Assembly: GCA_022837595.1 (NCBI GenBank)
Contig: JALHFX010000003.1
Span: 26,304-90,303 of the forward strand
Origin: Propionibacterium sp.
GTDB taxonomy: Bacteria > Actinomycetota > Actinomycetes > Propionibacteriales > Propionibacteriaceae
Direction of reading: 5' to 3'
Length of the DNA: 64,000 nucleotides
Below, piece by piece: positions 9,041 to 17,529 of this stretch. The translations under genes and the position numbers were made by a program. The notes beneath the pieces are model-generated. The model saw only the letters and a program-made list of their open reading frames with translations. It had not been told where the DNA came from and searched no databases. Position 1 is the first letter of the stretch, and each line of letters begins with the position of its first letter.

Positions 9041-9805
9041 ATGACAAGCATCGATTTGAACAGTGATTTGGGCGAGAACACTGCTGATCGTCCGGTTTCG
9101 GACGACGCCACCATGCTGAACGTGGTCTCGAGCGCGAACGTTGCAGCAGGCTTCCACGCCGGTAGTCCTGCAGGTATCCGCCAGACCTTGATCGCCGCAC
9201 GTGATCGGGGCGTGGTTGTCGGGGTTCACCCCGGCTACAACGACTACGAGAACTTCGGACGAGTCGCCCTCGACATCGACGACGCCACATTACAGGCCGA
9301 GGTCGAATACCAACTCGGCGCTCTGATGGGGCTGGCGGCGAGCGTCGGCGTGCGGGTGGCCTATGTCAAGCCGCACGGCGCTTTGTACAACACGATCGCC
9401 CGTGACGAACATCTTGCCCAGGTGGTCACCGACGCGATCAAGGCAGTCGACCCGACGCTTGTCTTCCTGGGGCTGGCCGGTGGCGTCAGCGTCGAGGTGG
9501 CGGAACGTTCCGGGTTGACGGTAGCCCGCGAGGCTTTCGCCGACCGCGCCTACGAACCGGACGGCGATCTGGTATCCCGCAAGAAGCCGGGTGCAGTCTT
9601 GCACGATCCTGATGTCGTGGCCGAGCGGATGCTGTCTTTGGTGCATGAGCAGACCATCACGGCCATCGACGGCAGCAGGATCCGCATTCAAGCCGATTCG
9701 ATCTGTGTACACGGTGATTCAGCCGGCGCGATTCAGATGGCTTCAGCGGTCCGGGCCAGGCTGACCGCTGCCGGCGTCGAGATCGCATCATTCGTTCAGC
9801 GCTGA
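9041..9805 (+). CDS. pxpA: 5-oxoprolinase subunit A (LamB/YcsF family)
   Basis: 254 residues, the usual length for the family. PxpA works with PxpB and PxpC as an ATP-dependent 5-oxoprolinase that opens 5-oxo-L-proline to L-glutamate in the cytoplasm. Family signatures are the N-terminal IDLNSDLGE, NVAAGFHAG, GVHPGYND and YVKPHGALYN. The reading frame is open much further upstream, but that part overlaps the transporter gene. The ATG at 9041 starts exactly at the family N-terminus and is preceded by AAGGGTGAGGAC. It lies 41 nt after the transporter and 12 nt before the next gene, so it belongs to the operon. Confidence 0.94.
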   Translation: MTSIDLNSDLGENTADRPVSDDATMLNVVSSANVAAGFHAGSPAGIRQTLIAARDRGVVVGVHPGYNDYENFGRVALDIDDATLQAEVEYQLGALMGLAASVGVRVAYVKPHGALYNTIARDEHLAQVVTDAIKAVDPTLVFLGLAGGVSVEVAERSGLTVAREAFADRAYEPDGDLVSRKKPGAVLHDPDVVAERMLSLVHEQTITAIDGSRIRIQADSICVHGDSAGAIQMASAVRARLTAAGVEIASFVQR

Positions 9806-9817
9806 GGAGGCAATACC

Positions 9818-10621
9818 ATGATGATTTTTGCCGAGAACGAACTTCTCGAGTCCGGACGAGAGGCCCGAGCGAAGGCCCGAGCCGGTGATTCCGCCCCGAC
9901 CACTGGCGTCGCCGAAGGGCTCGTCCAGGCGAATATGATCTCGGTGCCGCGCGATTGGGCATGGGATGTGCTGCTCTACGCGCAGCGTAACCCCAAGCCG
10001 GTGCCGGTGCTCGAGGTCATCGAAGACGGCGGCTGGGAGTCAACACTGGCACCGGGCAGCGATCTTCGCACTGACATTCCGCAGTACCGCATCTGGCGTG
10101 ACGGCGAGCTCACCGAGGAACCGATCGATGCGGTCGAGGCCTGGGCGGAGCATCCCGACCTGGTCACCTTCCTCATCGGTTGCAGCTTCACCTTCGAAGC
10201 CGGCCTGAACCAAGCGCAGATCGAGATCCCTCATCAGACCGCCTGCCGAAATGTGGCGATGTACCGCACGGGCGTCGACTGCGTGCCGGCTGGCCGGCTT
10301 CGCGGCAAGCTTGTGGTCTCGATGCGCCCGATCGCCTGCGATCGGGTGGCCGATGCCGTCCGGATTTCTGGCAGTTATCCCTCGGTACACGGCGCACCGG
10401 TGCATATCGGTGATCCCGACGCGCTCGGCATTCGCGACTTCTACGCACCCGAGTACGGTGACGCGCCGCTTGCGCTGCGCGAGGGTCAGGTGCCGGTCTT
10501 CTGGGCCTGCGGCGTCACACCACAGGCCGCGATCGTCGATTCGAAGGTGCCGTTTGCGATCACCCACGCGCCGGGCTGCATGTTCGTCACAGATCTGCTC
10601 AACGAGACCTACGCGGTATGA
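9818..10621 (+). CDS. DUF1445 / D-glutamate cyclase family protein (YcsI-like putative hydro-lyase)
   Basis: 267 residues of the UPF0317/DUF1445 family, named putative hydro-lyase and related to part of mammalian D-glutamate cyclase, which interconverts D-glutamate and 5-oxo-D-proline. Conserved-looking stretches are IGCSFTFEAGL (about residue 121), a CRNVAMY segment, VFWACGVTPQ and HAPGCMFVTD near the C-terminus; the Cys and His residues there are candidate catalytic groups. A strong GAGGAGG precedes two adjacent ATGs (9818 and 9821). Its stop overlaps the pxpBC start by 4 nt, so translation is coupled. The placement suggests it feeds or removes 5-oxoproline for PxpABC; the exact reaction in this organism is unknown. 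Confidence 0.88.
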   Translation: MMIFAENELLESGREARAKARAGDSAPTTGVAEGLVQANMISVPRDWAWDVLLYAQRNPKPVPVLEVIEDGGWESTLAPGSDLRTDIPQYRIWRDGELTEEPIDAVEAWAEHPDLVTFLIGCSFTFEAGLNQAQIEIPHQTACRNVAMYRTGVDCVPAGRLRGKLVVSMRPIACDRVADAVRISGSYPSVHGAPVHIGDPDALGIRDFYAPEYGDAPLALREGQVPVFWACGVTPQAAIVDSKVPFAITHAPGCMFVTDLLNETYAV

Positions 10622-12195
10622 ATGTCGACACCGCCGGCCTACGCATCATCCCGGTCTCTTCGCGGGCACTGATCGTCGAATACCCCGACTTGGCCGCGGT
10701 CTTGGCACACTATCCGGCGCTGGTGGCGGGCGCGCTGACCGGCGTCGATGAGCTGGTGCCCGCCGCGTCGACGATCATGGTCTGTTTCAACCCGACGGTA
10801 GTGACCGCTGCGCAGTTGGCAGCTCGTATCCGGGCCATTCCCCCGTTGGCGTCCGGGACAACGCAATTCGAAACCGTCACCATCGATGTGACCTATGACG
10901 GTGAAGATCTGACCGCGGTCGCCGACATGCTCCAGGTGAGCCCCGATGAGTTGATCCGGCGGCATACCTCGGCGAAGTGGGAGGTCGCGTTCGTCGGTTT
11001 CGCACCGGGGTTCTCGTACTGTATGGGGGACGACGAACTATTCAACGTGCCTCGCCGCCCGACACCGCGCACTCGTATCCCCGCCGGATCGGTGGCGCTC
11101 GCGGGCACCTTTTCGGCGGTGTACCCCCGCGAATCGCCTGGCGGCTGGCAATTGTTGGGGCATACCGCGCAGCAGATGTGGTCGTTGAAGCGCAATCCTC
11201 CTGCGTTGGCTCAGCCCGGTCGTCCCGTCCGCTATCGGGCGGTGCGCGAGCAGATCATGGTCTCGCCGGAGCCCGATCCGGTTCCGGACCTGGGTGATGC
11301 CTGGTGCGAGATCGTCAAACCCGGCCTGCAAATGCTCCTACAAGATTTTGGACGTCCGGGACTGCTTGGCCAAGGCGTTGCGTCCTCGGGTGCGGCAGAT
11401 CGCAAATCGATGATCGTCGCCAACGAGGCTGCCAGTAACAGGCCCAGCACTGCGGTACTCGAGATCGCCGGCGGCGGCGCCGAGCTGAGTTTTCAGGCCA
11501 CGACTCTGATCGCGATGGCCGGTGCCGATGGTCCACGCACCGTCGTCAGCGCCACGCGCGGTGAACTCAAGGTGCCGTTGGGGACACCGATTCTCGTGGA
11601 GCCTGGGGATGTCTTACGCATCGGCGGCTTCACCCGCGGCTTGCGAGGCTATCTGGCTGTACATGGCGGGTTCGGAATCGCGCCAATACTCGGTTCCCTG
11701 GCCACCGACACCTTGTCCGGTGTGGGGCCGGCGCCGCTGCGGGCGGGGCAACGACTGCCGATCGGTGGTGGCAGCCCGGCCAGTGTATTACGGCCCTCAG
11801 TCGGCGTTGAGCCGCCCGCAGCTTTCGACGAGACCGTCGAGTTGCGGGTCGTCCTCGGGCCTCGTACCGATTGGTTCACTCCCGAAGCGACGAAGCTGCT
11901 CACCGAGCAGGACTGGTTGGTCACTCCCCAATCCGATCGGGTGGGTATCCGCTTGGAGGGCAAGACCCCGCTGGAACGCCTGGTCACCGACGAGTTGCCC
12001 AGCGAGGGAGCAACCACCGGTGCGATTCAGGTGCCCTCAGGTGGTCAACCGGTACTTTTCCTGCCCGATCACCCGTTGACCGGCGGGTACCCAATCATCG
12101 GCTCGGTGGTGGACGAGGATATTGACCGCGCAGCTCAACTCGTACCGGGCATGCATCTTCGCTTCGTCGTGACAGAGCCCTTCACTGAGCTTTGA
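10618..12195 (+). CDS. pxpBC: 5-oxoprolinase subunits B and C fused (KipI-KipA type)
   Basis: 525 residues joining two subunits that are usually separate. Residues 1-~210 are the PxpB/KipI domain, with VAFVGFAPGFSYC, RRPTPRTRIPAGSVALAG and YPRESPGGWQLLG. After a linker (about 215-230), residues ~231-520 are the PxpC/KipA (biotin-dependent carboxylase-like) domain, with KPGLQMLLQDFGRPG near its start and LPDHPLTGGYP near its end. The complex hydrolyses 5-oxo-L-proline to glutamate with ATP together with PxpA. The ATG overlaps the previous stop (ATGA). It is the last gene of the operon and meets the methyltransferase gene tail to tail, 6 nt away. Confidence 0.93.
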   Translation: MNVDTAGLRIIPVSSRALIVEYPDLAAVLAHYPALVAGALTGVDELVPAASTIMVCFNPTVVTAAQLAARIRAIPPLASGTTQFETVTIDVTYDGEDLTAVADMLQVSPDELIRRHTSAKWEVAFVGFAPGFSYCMGDDELFNVPRRPTPRTRIPAGSVALAGTFSAVYPRESPGGWQLLGHTAQQMWSLKRNPPALAQPGRPVRYRAVREQIMVSPEPDPVPDLGDAWCEIVKPGLQMLLQDFGRPGLLGQGVASSGAADRKSMIVANEAASNRPSTAVLEIAGGGAELSFQATTLIAMAGADGPRTVVSATRGELKVPLGTPILVEPGDVLRIGGFTRGLRGYLAVHGGFGIAPILGSLATDTLSGVGPAPLRAGQRLPIGGGSPASVLRPSVGVEPPAAFDETVELRVVLGPRTDWFTPEATKLLTEQDWLVTPQSDRVGIRLEGKTPLERLVTDELPSEGATTGAIQVPSGGQPVLFLPDHPLTGGYPIIGSVVDEDIDRAAQLVPGMHLRFVVTEPFTEL

Positions 12196-12201
12196 GGCGA
12201 C

Positions 12202-12789
12202 TCAGGGACGCTGCCACACCGACAGATAGCGCCAGCCATTGAGACGCTCCCAGCTCGCTCCGGGCAGCATCCGCTCGATCGCCTCGCGGGTCTCTGCCCA
12301 ACCCAGCAGCGCATTCATCGTGATGGTCGGTGGTTCCCAGCGTGAGGTGCCGATCCGTGCGAGGAGATCGCCGGGGATATCGGCGGCTGATCTGAGCCTC
12401 TCGCCGACTCCCTTGTCACGGGCATATCCGATATTCACGACCAGGCCACCGGAGCGGACTACCCTGCGCATCTCCACCAGCGCTAGTTCCAAACGGGTCT
12501 GGTGGAGCACCATCACGCTGACCACCGCATCAAACGAGGCATCGGCGAATGGTAGCCCAGTGGCGTCCCCGATCATGAAGTGCGTGTTCTCATCGTCATC
12601 GGGCAAGACGCTGGGATCAAGATCGATCCCCACCACCTGATGCCCCTGGTCAGCCAGGTAACGGGCCAACGTCCCTTCGCCGCAGCCGACGTCCAACACG
12701 AGTGGTTGATCGGCGACAAGCTCAGCCACCCGCGGGTACTGCTGGGAGTTATGGTTCCAGCGGTCGGCGAACGGATGGTTCTTCTGCAT
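12202..12789 (-). CDS. Class I SAM-dependent methyltransferase
   Basis: 195 residues with the class I methyltransferase fold. Motif I is VLDVGCGEGTLARYL near residue 31, the acidic end of strand 2 is VGIDLDP, and DATGLPFADASFDAVVSVMV marks the following motifs. It looks like a UbiE/Methyltransf_11-type enzyme; the substrate cannot be told. The start chosen (ATG at 12787-12789) has GAGGGG 9 nt upstream. The frame is open 26 codons further, but that extension is Trp/Arg-rich and unlike the family. It is divergent from the acetyltransferase at 12904. Confidence 0.85.
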   Translation of the reverse strand: MQKNHPFADRWNHNSQQYPRVAELVADQPLVLDVGCGEGTLARYLADQGHQVVGIDLDPSVLPDDDENTHFMIGDATGLPFADASFDAVVSVMVLHQTRLELALVEMRRVVRSGGLVVNIGYARDKGVGERLRSAADIPGDLLARIGTSRWEPPTITMNALLGWAETREAIERMLPGASWERLNGWRYLSVWQRP

Positions 12790-12903
12790 GGGCGGGCCCC
12801 TCGCGGCGATCCAGAACTGACGAGTCCACCATAGTTGTCTGCGGCTGCCGAACCGGTGCCTCCGCATAGAGTGGCGGCAGCACCGACCATTAGGAGCCTA
12901 CTG

Positions 12904-13395
12904 ATGAGTGCAGTTGGTTCGTTTGGGATCACGCCGATCACCGACGTCGACGCTTTGATCGTCCCGCATCGTGCCTCGATGAAGGCCGCCTACACCGACT
13001 ATTTCGACACGCCGTTCCCCTCCGACGAGACCCTTCGCGATGAATGGCGGACACTACATGCCGAAGGCGCGACGACCCTCTTGGCGCGTATCGATGGTCG
13101 CGAGGCCGGGGTGATTGCTTGGCAGGTGATCAATGGTGAGGGCTGGCTCTGTCGGCTCTACGTGGATCCGATCTTCCAGGGTCGTGGCATCGGCCGGGCC
13201 CTCCACGATTCAAGCTTGGCAAGTTTGGCAGAATTAGGTTGCGCGCGAGCGAACCTTTGGGTGCTGGCGGTCAACGAACCGGCCATCAAGCTCTACGAAC
13301 GGTGGGGTTGGCACCAGATCTCAGATCTTCCCCGCGCACCATTTGGACTTGCTGAATGGCATTTTGTCCGCGACCTTGCCCCCGACCGGAGCTGA
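12904..13395 (+). CDS. GNAT-family N-acetyltransferase
   Basis: 163 residues with the GNAT acetyl-CoA-binding motif: LCRLYVDPIFQGRGIGRAL (about residues 80-100) holds the Q/RxxGxG/A pyrophosphate loop. The C-terminal motif B is NEPAIKLYERWGW. It probably acetylates a small-molecule or peptide amine; the acceptor is unknown. The ATG at 12904 follows TTAGGAGCC at ribosome-binding-site distance. An alternative upstream start at 12835 would add 23 residues not typical of the family. Confidence 0.85.
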   Translation: MSAVGSFGITPITDVDALIVPHRASMKAAYTDYFDTPFPSDETLRDEWRTLHAEGATTLLARIDGREAGVIAWQVINGEGWLCRLYVDPIFQGRGIGRALHDSSLASLAELGCARANLWVLAVNEPAIKLYERWGWHQISDLPRAPFGLAEWHFVRDLAPDRS

Positions 13396-13463
13396 TCCGA
13401 CGAACAACTCGTGCCTATGATTCACGAGGTATGAAAAGGCGCAGGACTGGCCGGTTGGAACAC

Positions 13464-13493
13464 TTGGGCAATCACAGACTCAACGGCTAAGGT
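13464..13493 (+). promoter_or_regulatory. Candidate promoter of the beta-lactamase-like lipoprotein gene
   Basis: TTGGGC (13464-13469) and TAAGGT (13488-13493) are separated by 18 nt and lie just upstream of a GGGAGGT ribosome binding site (13502-13508). This fits a housekeeping sigma-type promoter with a short leader. Confidence 0.35.
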
Positions 13494-13514
13494 TCCATCC
13501 TTGGGAGGTCGCGG

Positions 13515-14552
13515 ATGAAGATCCTTGGCTGGTCAACAGTCGCTCTGGCGGCGGCGCTGATGACCGGATGCCTCAGCAACCCCGAAGCTGCCGACACCGG
13601 TATTCACTCTGATCAAGCGGTGCTTCAACCAGCCGATGGCACGCTGGTCTCCAGCGGATCAGTCGTTTGTGCACTCCCCGATGACAACCAGGAGGCTTCT
13701 TCGCAGGTCGAGAAGTTGTTGGCGACCGAGGAGCAGTTCAGTGCGGCCATGACCGGGAATGTGAGCTTCGCGGTCCGCGATCACAACACACAGCTCAGCT
13801 GCGTCCGCAATTGCGAGACACGTTTCAAGACGGCGAGCATCATCAAGGTAGCGACCGTCGCCGCTTTGCTGCGGCAACTCGAACAGGATTCCACCCGCGA
13901 GCTCGACCCCTACGAGGCAGACCTCACCGCGGCTGCAATCATTTCTTCGGACAATGATGCGCAGGATGAGCTTTGGCAACTCATCGGCGGCGCACAAGGG
14001 ATGCAGTCCTTCCTTGACGCAGCAGGCATGACGAATACCGTGCTCGATGCTGACGAGCAGTGGGGGCTGACCATGACCACAGCCGCAGATCAGCTGCAGC
14101 TGATGGACATGTTGGTCACCGGCGGGTTGTTGTCGGCCCAACACAGTGACTACCTATTGAAGCTGATGCGCGATGTCGATTCGGAACAAGTCTGGGGAGT
14201 CAGCTCAGGAGCACCTCAGGGAGCGTCCGTCGCGTTGAAGAACGGCTGGCTGGACGATCCGGCGGAGGGGGAGTCTCCGATCATTGATGGAGGCGACGAG
14301 GTGACCGGCGGTTACTGGCAGCGCTTCGGATCCGTCGATGAGTTCGGTTCGACGTGGACGAATAACTCCATCGGCCATATCAGCAGCGCAACCGAAAGCT
14401 ACTCATTGGTCGTGCTCAGTGACGGCAATCCCGACGATGATGCCGGACGCGAGACCGTGAACGCGGTAGCCGAATTGGTGAGTTGGGCTTTGCTCGGAGC
14501 TTCGTGGCCTGGGCACGTGTCAGCTTGCCCATTTCGTATTTGTCCTGAATAA
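13515..14552 (+). CDS. Class A beta-lactamase-like serine hydrolase, lipoprotein
   Basis: 345 residues. The N-terminus is a lipoprotein signal ending LMTGC, with Cys19 as the lipidated residue. The class A penicillin-recognising motifs are all present: S108-I-I-K111 (SxxK), S145-D146-N147 (SDN) and K242-N243-G244 in the KTG position. A clear omega-loop ExxxN motif is not obvious. The protein therefore acts outside the membrane, as a beta-lactamase or as a wall-peptide-processing relative; KNG instead of KTG and the unclear omega-loop Glu make drug hydrolysis uncertain. The ATG has GGGAGGT upstream. The last 137 bases overlap, on the opposite strand, the end of the antiporter gene. Confidence 0.85.
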   Translation: MKILGWSTVALAAALMTGCLSNPEAADTGIHSDQAVLQPADGTLVSSGSVVCALPDDNQEASSQVEKLLATEEQFSAAMTGNVSFAVRDHNTQLSCVRNCETRFKTASIIKVATVAALLRQLEQDSTRELDPYEADLTAAAIISSDNDAQDELWQLIGGAQGMQSFLDAAGMTNTVLDADEQWGLTMTTAADQLQLMDMLVTGGLLSAQHSDYLLKLMRDVDSEQVWGVSSGAPQGASVALKNGWLDDPAEGESPIIDGGDEVTGGYWQRFGSVDEFGSTWTNNSIGHISSATESYSLVVLSDGNPDDDAGRETVNAVAELVSWALLGASWPGHVSACPFRICPE

Positions 14553-16485
14553 ACCCGAGTTCCAGCCTGAAGCCCTCCTCTTCGACCGCACGAACCGAAT
14601 CCCAAAGGTCCGTGCTGGGCTTGCCTCGGGTGTCTCCTGCCATCTGGCGTTGTCTGCGATACATCCGCAGCAAGACCTCATGATCGGCCTTCAGCCGCGT
14701 CGCGGCCTCGGCCCTCTTGGGATCGGCACTGGCAGCCTCCGCGCCGAGATACTCGAGCGCACGCAACTCCAAAAGGATCTGTGCATCGCGAACTTTGCCG
14801 GAGCGACGCGCAGCCTCTTGGAGCTGGATCAATCGCCGGGATCGGCCCATCAGGTGTTGAGCCTGGCTGTGCAATATGGCTCGGAAACTGCCGTGCGATC
14901 TGCTACTAGTCCAAGCAGCCAGATTGCGCTGCAGAATCGCCGCACAAATCCGCGCGGACTCTGGATCGACGGTTCCGGCGTCTTTCAATTCCTGAAGGTA
15001 AGTCTCCTGCTCGGCGATCATCTCCGTGCGCAGATCTTGCAGAATCGGGATGCGTTTGTCGTCCTGGGAAAGTTCGCGGATCTGCATCCGGTACTCATTG
15101 ACGACGATCGAGACGGGCAGCGCAGTCGCGGCTGTGGAGTGTTCACGCAGGCTGCGCACGACCTGATTGAGAATATCCACATGTACCCGGACCAACTGCT
15201 CCTTCTCGCGGGAGTCGTCGGGTTTGCGGGCCAGCAGCGGGACCACGAAATTCGCCAGGAGTAAGGTCACCAGAATCACACCCGAGGCCAAAAAGATCAG
15301 CTCACCGCGCAGTGTGAAGGGCTGCCCATCGACAAATTGCGGAAGGGTGAATGCGATCGAAAGGGTAACTGCACCTTTGGGGCCTGCAAGTGCGGTGACC
15401 GCGGAATCGCGGATCATTTGGCGGGTGAGCAGGCGCCCTGGCGGGGTCTTGCGCGTCTTCGCCACCCTCCGGCGATATACGATCTCCATGACGAGAAGCC
15501 ACACAAAACGCAGCCCGACCAAGACGAAGGTGACGGCGACGATCAACCCCACCAGACTGATCGGGTTGTTCGAGTCCTCCCAGGAATGCCTGATAGCGAA
15601 AGGCAACTGCAAGCCCAGCATGACGAAGACCGCGCCGTTGATGACGAAGGTCAGTACCTCCCAGAAGCTGGACGAGACCAGCTGCACTCGGGCCAGGTAA
15701 CTTGAGCGCAGCTGCGGTAACAGCGTCATCACCAGACCGGCGGCAACGACACCCAAAATGCCCGAACCGTGCAGCCGTTCGGTCACCAAGAAGATGATGA
15801 ATGGCGTCATCAACTCGAAGACGACGTGAAAGACCGTGCTTTCAAGGCCGATCGCACGCACCGAACGCAGAATAATGATCGCCACGACACCGAGGACCGC
15901 TCCGGTCGCCAGCCCGCCGAAGAACGAGATGGCGAATGAAACGCTGGCTTGGGCGAGACTGAAAGCACCGGTGGTCAAGGCGGCCACCGCAAACTGGAAG
16001 GATACGATACCGGAGGCGTCGTTGATCAGTGACTCCCCCGAGAGCAGCGATTTCTGTCGCGTATTGAGCTGCAAGCTACGAGACAAGGCCGTGACTGCTG
16101 CCGCGTCAGTCGGGCCAAGCATCCCACCCAGCGCGAAAGCTGCAGCCAGCGGAACACTCGGCGCCAACCAATTGAGAGCGAACCCGACCGCAAGCGTCGA
16201 GACGATGACCAGTCCGATCGCGAGCGAAAGGATATCTGTGATGTTGCGCAAAAAGAGTTGTTTGTTGATCTTCCGCGACTCATCGAAGAGCAGTGGAGCT
16301 ATGAACAGGACGAGGAAGAGCTCGGGATTCGTGACGATATCCAGCGGCTCGCCGACCACCAACGCCAACACGGCCCCGATCAGGATCTGCACCAGCGGCA
16401 GCGCGAGTCTGGTCATAATCTGGTCCAGAACCGCGGAAACCAACACCACGGCGAGCAGCAGCAGTATCAGGTCGAACGTGTCCAC
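14416..16485 (-). CDS. Na+/H+ antiporter, CPA1 (NhaP) family, with long cytoplasmic tail
   Basis: 689 residues. The first ~410 hold about 12 membrane helices with the CPA1 hallmarks GPTDAAAV and GESLINDASG, the latter carrying the Asn-Asp pair of the ion site. Residues ~415-660 are a charged, probably helical cytoplasmic tail. The final ~25 residues are Arg-rich and read through DNA that also encodes the end of the beta-lactamase-like gene. It should exchange Na+ (or K+) for H+ and help with pH and salt balance. The start is a GTG (complement of 16483-16485) preceded by AGAGGAG. Confidence 0.92.
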   Translation of the reverse strand: MDTFDLILLLLAVVLVSAVLDQIMTRLALPLVQILIGAVLALVVGEPLDIVTNPELFLVLFIAPLLFDESRKINKQLFLRNITDILSLAIGLVIVSTLAVGFALNWLAPSVPLAAAFALGGMLGPTDAAAVTALSRSLQLNTRQKSLLSGESLINDASGIVSFQFAVAALTTGAFSLAQASVSFAISFFGGLATGAVLGVVAIIILRSVRAIGLESTVFHVVFELMTPFIIFLVTERLHGSGILGVVAAGLVMTLLPQLRSSYLARVQLVSSSFWEVLTFVINGAVFVMLGLQLPFAIRHSWEDSNNPISLVGLIVAVTFVLVGLRFVWLLVMEIVYRRRVAKTRKTPPGRLLTRQMIRDSAVTALAGPKGAVTLSIAFTLPQFVDGQPFTLRGELIFLASGVILVTLLLANFVVPLLARKPDDSREKEQLVRVHVDILNQVVRSLREHSTAATALPVSIVVNEYRMQIRELSQDDKRIPILQDLRTEMIAEQETYLQELKDAGTVDPESARICAAILQRNLAAWTSSRSHGSFRAILHSQAQHLMGRSRRLIQLQEAARRSGKVRDAQILLELRALEYLGAEAASADPKRAEAATRLKADHEVLLRMYRRQRQMAGDTRGKPSTDLWDSVRAVEEEGFRLELGFIQDKYEMGKLTRAQATKLRAKPNSPIRLPRSRSRVRHHRRDCRH

Positions 16486-16527
16486 GCCTTCTCCTCTTTG
16501 CTCGGACGCCGATCATAGGCGCGAAAG

Positions 16528-17349
16528 CTAAACCCGCTCCCCCGGCTGCGGGCCTACCGCAATCGGACGTCCGGACGGGGCATAAGCCGACCACGAACCG
16601 ACGAATATGCGGGCACGGCCCAACCCCGCGTATTCCATAGCGAGCTGATCATGGCAGGCGGTTACGCCAGACCCGCAATAGACGATCACTTCAGTCGCGT
16701 CCGTGACTCCCAGAGCCTCATAACGTTCCCGCAATGACTTCGGATCGCGGAAGCGACCGTCAGCGTCCAGGTTCTCACTCAATGGAGCGCTTCGAGCGCC
16801 CGGTATGTGACCGGCGGCAACCCCGGTCGGTTCGGTGGTGCCAGTGTAGCGTTCTGCCGCGCGGGCATCGATGACCAGCGGACCGACTACCGCCTCATCC
16901 ATGGTTGCGATCTGTGCGGAACCCCAACCACGAACGGTAAAAGCAGCGGGCGGGGGTTCTGGGATCTTAGTGGTCAGCACGCCCGGCCAAGCGGACAAGC
17001 CCCCGTCGAGTAGGGCCGCTTCGACACCCAAATTGCGCAGCATCCACACCAGACGTCCGGCCGATGCCCCGCCAGCGGTGTCATAGGCGACCACGACTGA
17101 ATCGTCGCCGATACCGACCCGACTCATTGATGCGGCGAAATCCTGTGGGTCGGGGAGTGGGTGGCGTCCGCCGTCCTTGCTCGGCGGTGCTGCGAGCTCG
17201 GTGTCGAGGTCGACGAAGACAGCTCCCGGAATATGTCCTTCTCGATAGGCCTCGATCCCGGGCGGCCCGCCGAGCGACCATCTGACATCAACGAGCTTGG
17301 CTTCGGGGTGTGCGTCCAGCCAGTCGGCACTGACGATCGGCGGGATCAT
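16528..17349 (-). CDS. Thiosulfate/3-mercaptopyruvate sulfurtransferase (two rhodanese domains)
   Basis: 273 residues with tandem rhodanese folds. The N-terminal inactive domain spans about residues 5-125 (VDVRWSLGGPPG, GHIPGAVFVDLD). The C-terminal active domain (about 145-265) carries the catalytic loop CGSGVTA with Cys225, the form typical of SseA/mercaptopyruvate-type enzymes. It moves sulfane sulfur to cyanide or thiols in the cytoplasm. I chose the ATG at 17347-17349 because the protein begins there at the family N-terminus and GGGAG precedes it; the frame is open 30 codons further. It is 42 nt downstream of the antiporter start on the same strand. Confidence 0.9.
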   Translation of the reverse strand: MIPPIVSADWLDAHPEAKLVDVRWSLGGPPGIEAYREGHIPGAVFVDLDTELAAPPSKDGGRHPLPDPQDFAASMSRVGIGDDSVVVAYDTAGGASAGRLVWMLRNLGVEAALLDGGLSAWPGVLTTKIPEPPPAAFTVRGWGSAQIATMDEAVVGPLVIDARAAERYTGTTEPTGVAAGHIPGARSAPLSENLDADGRFRDPKSLRERYEALGVTDATEVIVYCGSGVTACHDQLAMEYAGLGRARIFVGSWSAYAPSGRPIAVGPQPGERV

Positions 17350-17529
17350 CGTCTCGCTCCCGATCTGTTTGGCTGTGTTGGGGGTATCGCAGTGGTGACT
17401 CATCGCTGACGCTTGCCCTTCTTTGATGTGCCTGACCATCTTTCCACGTTCGAATCAGCAAGCCGAACGATTGCCGTGTTGGTTGCCGCAAACGCGCCCT
17501 GTTAGCGCAGCTTGCGCACGCCCAGGAGC

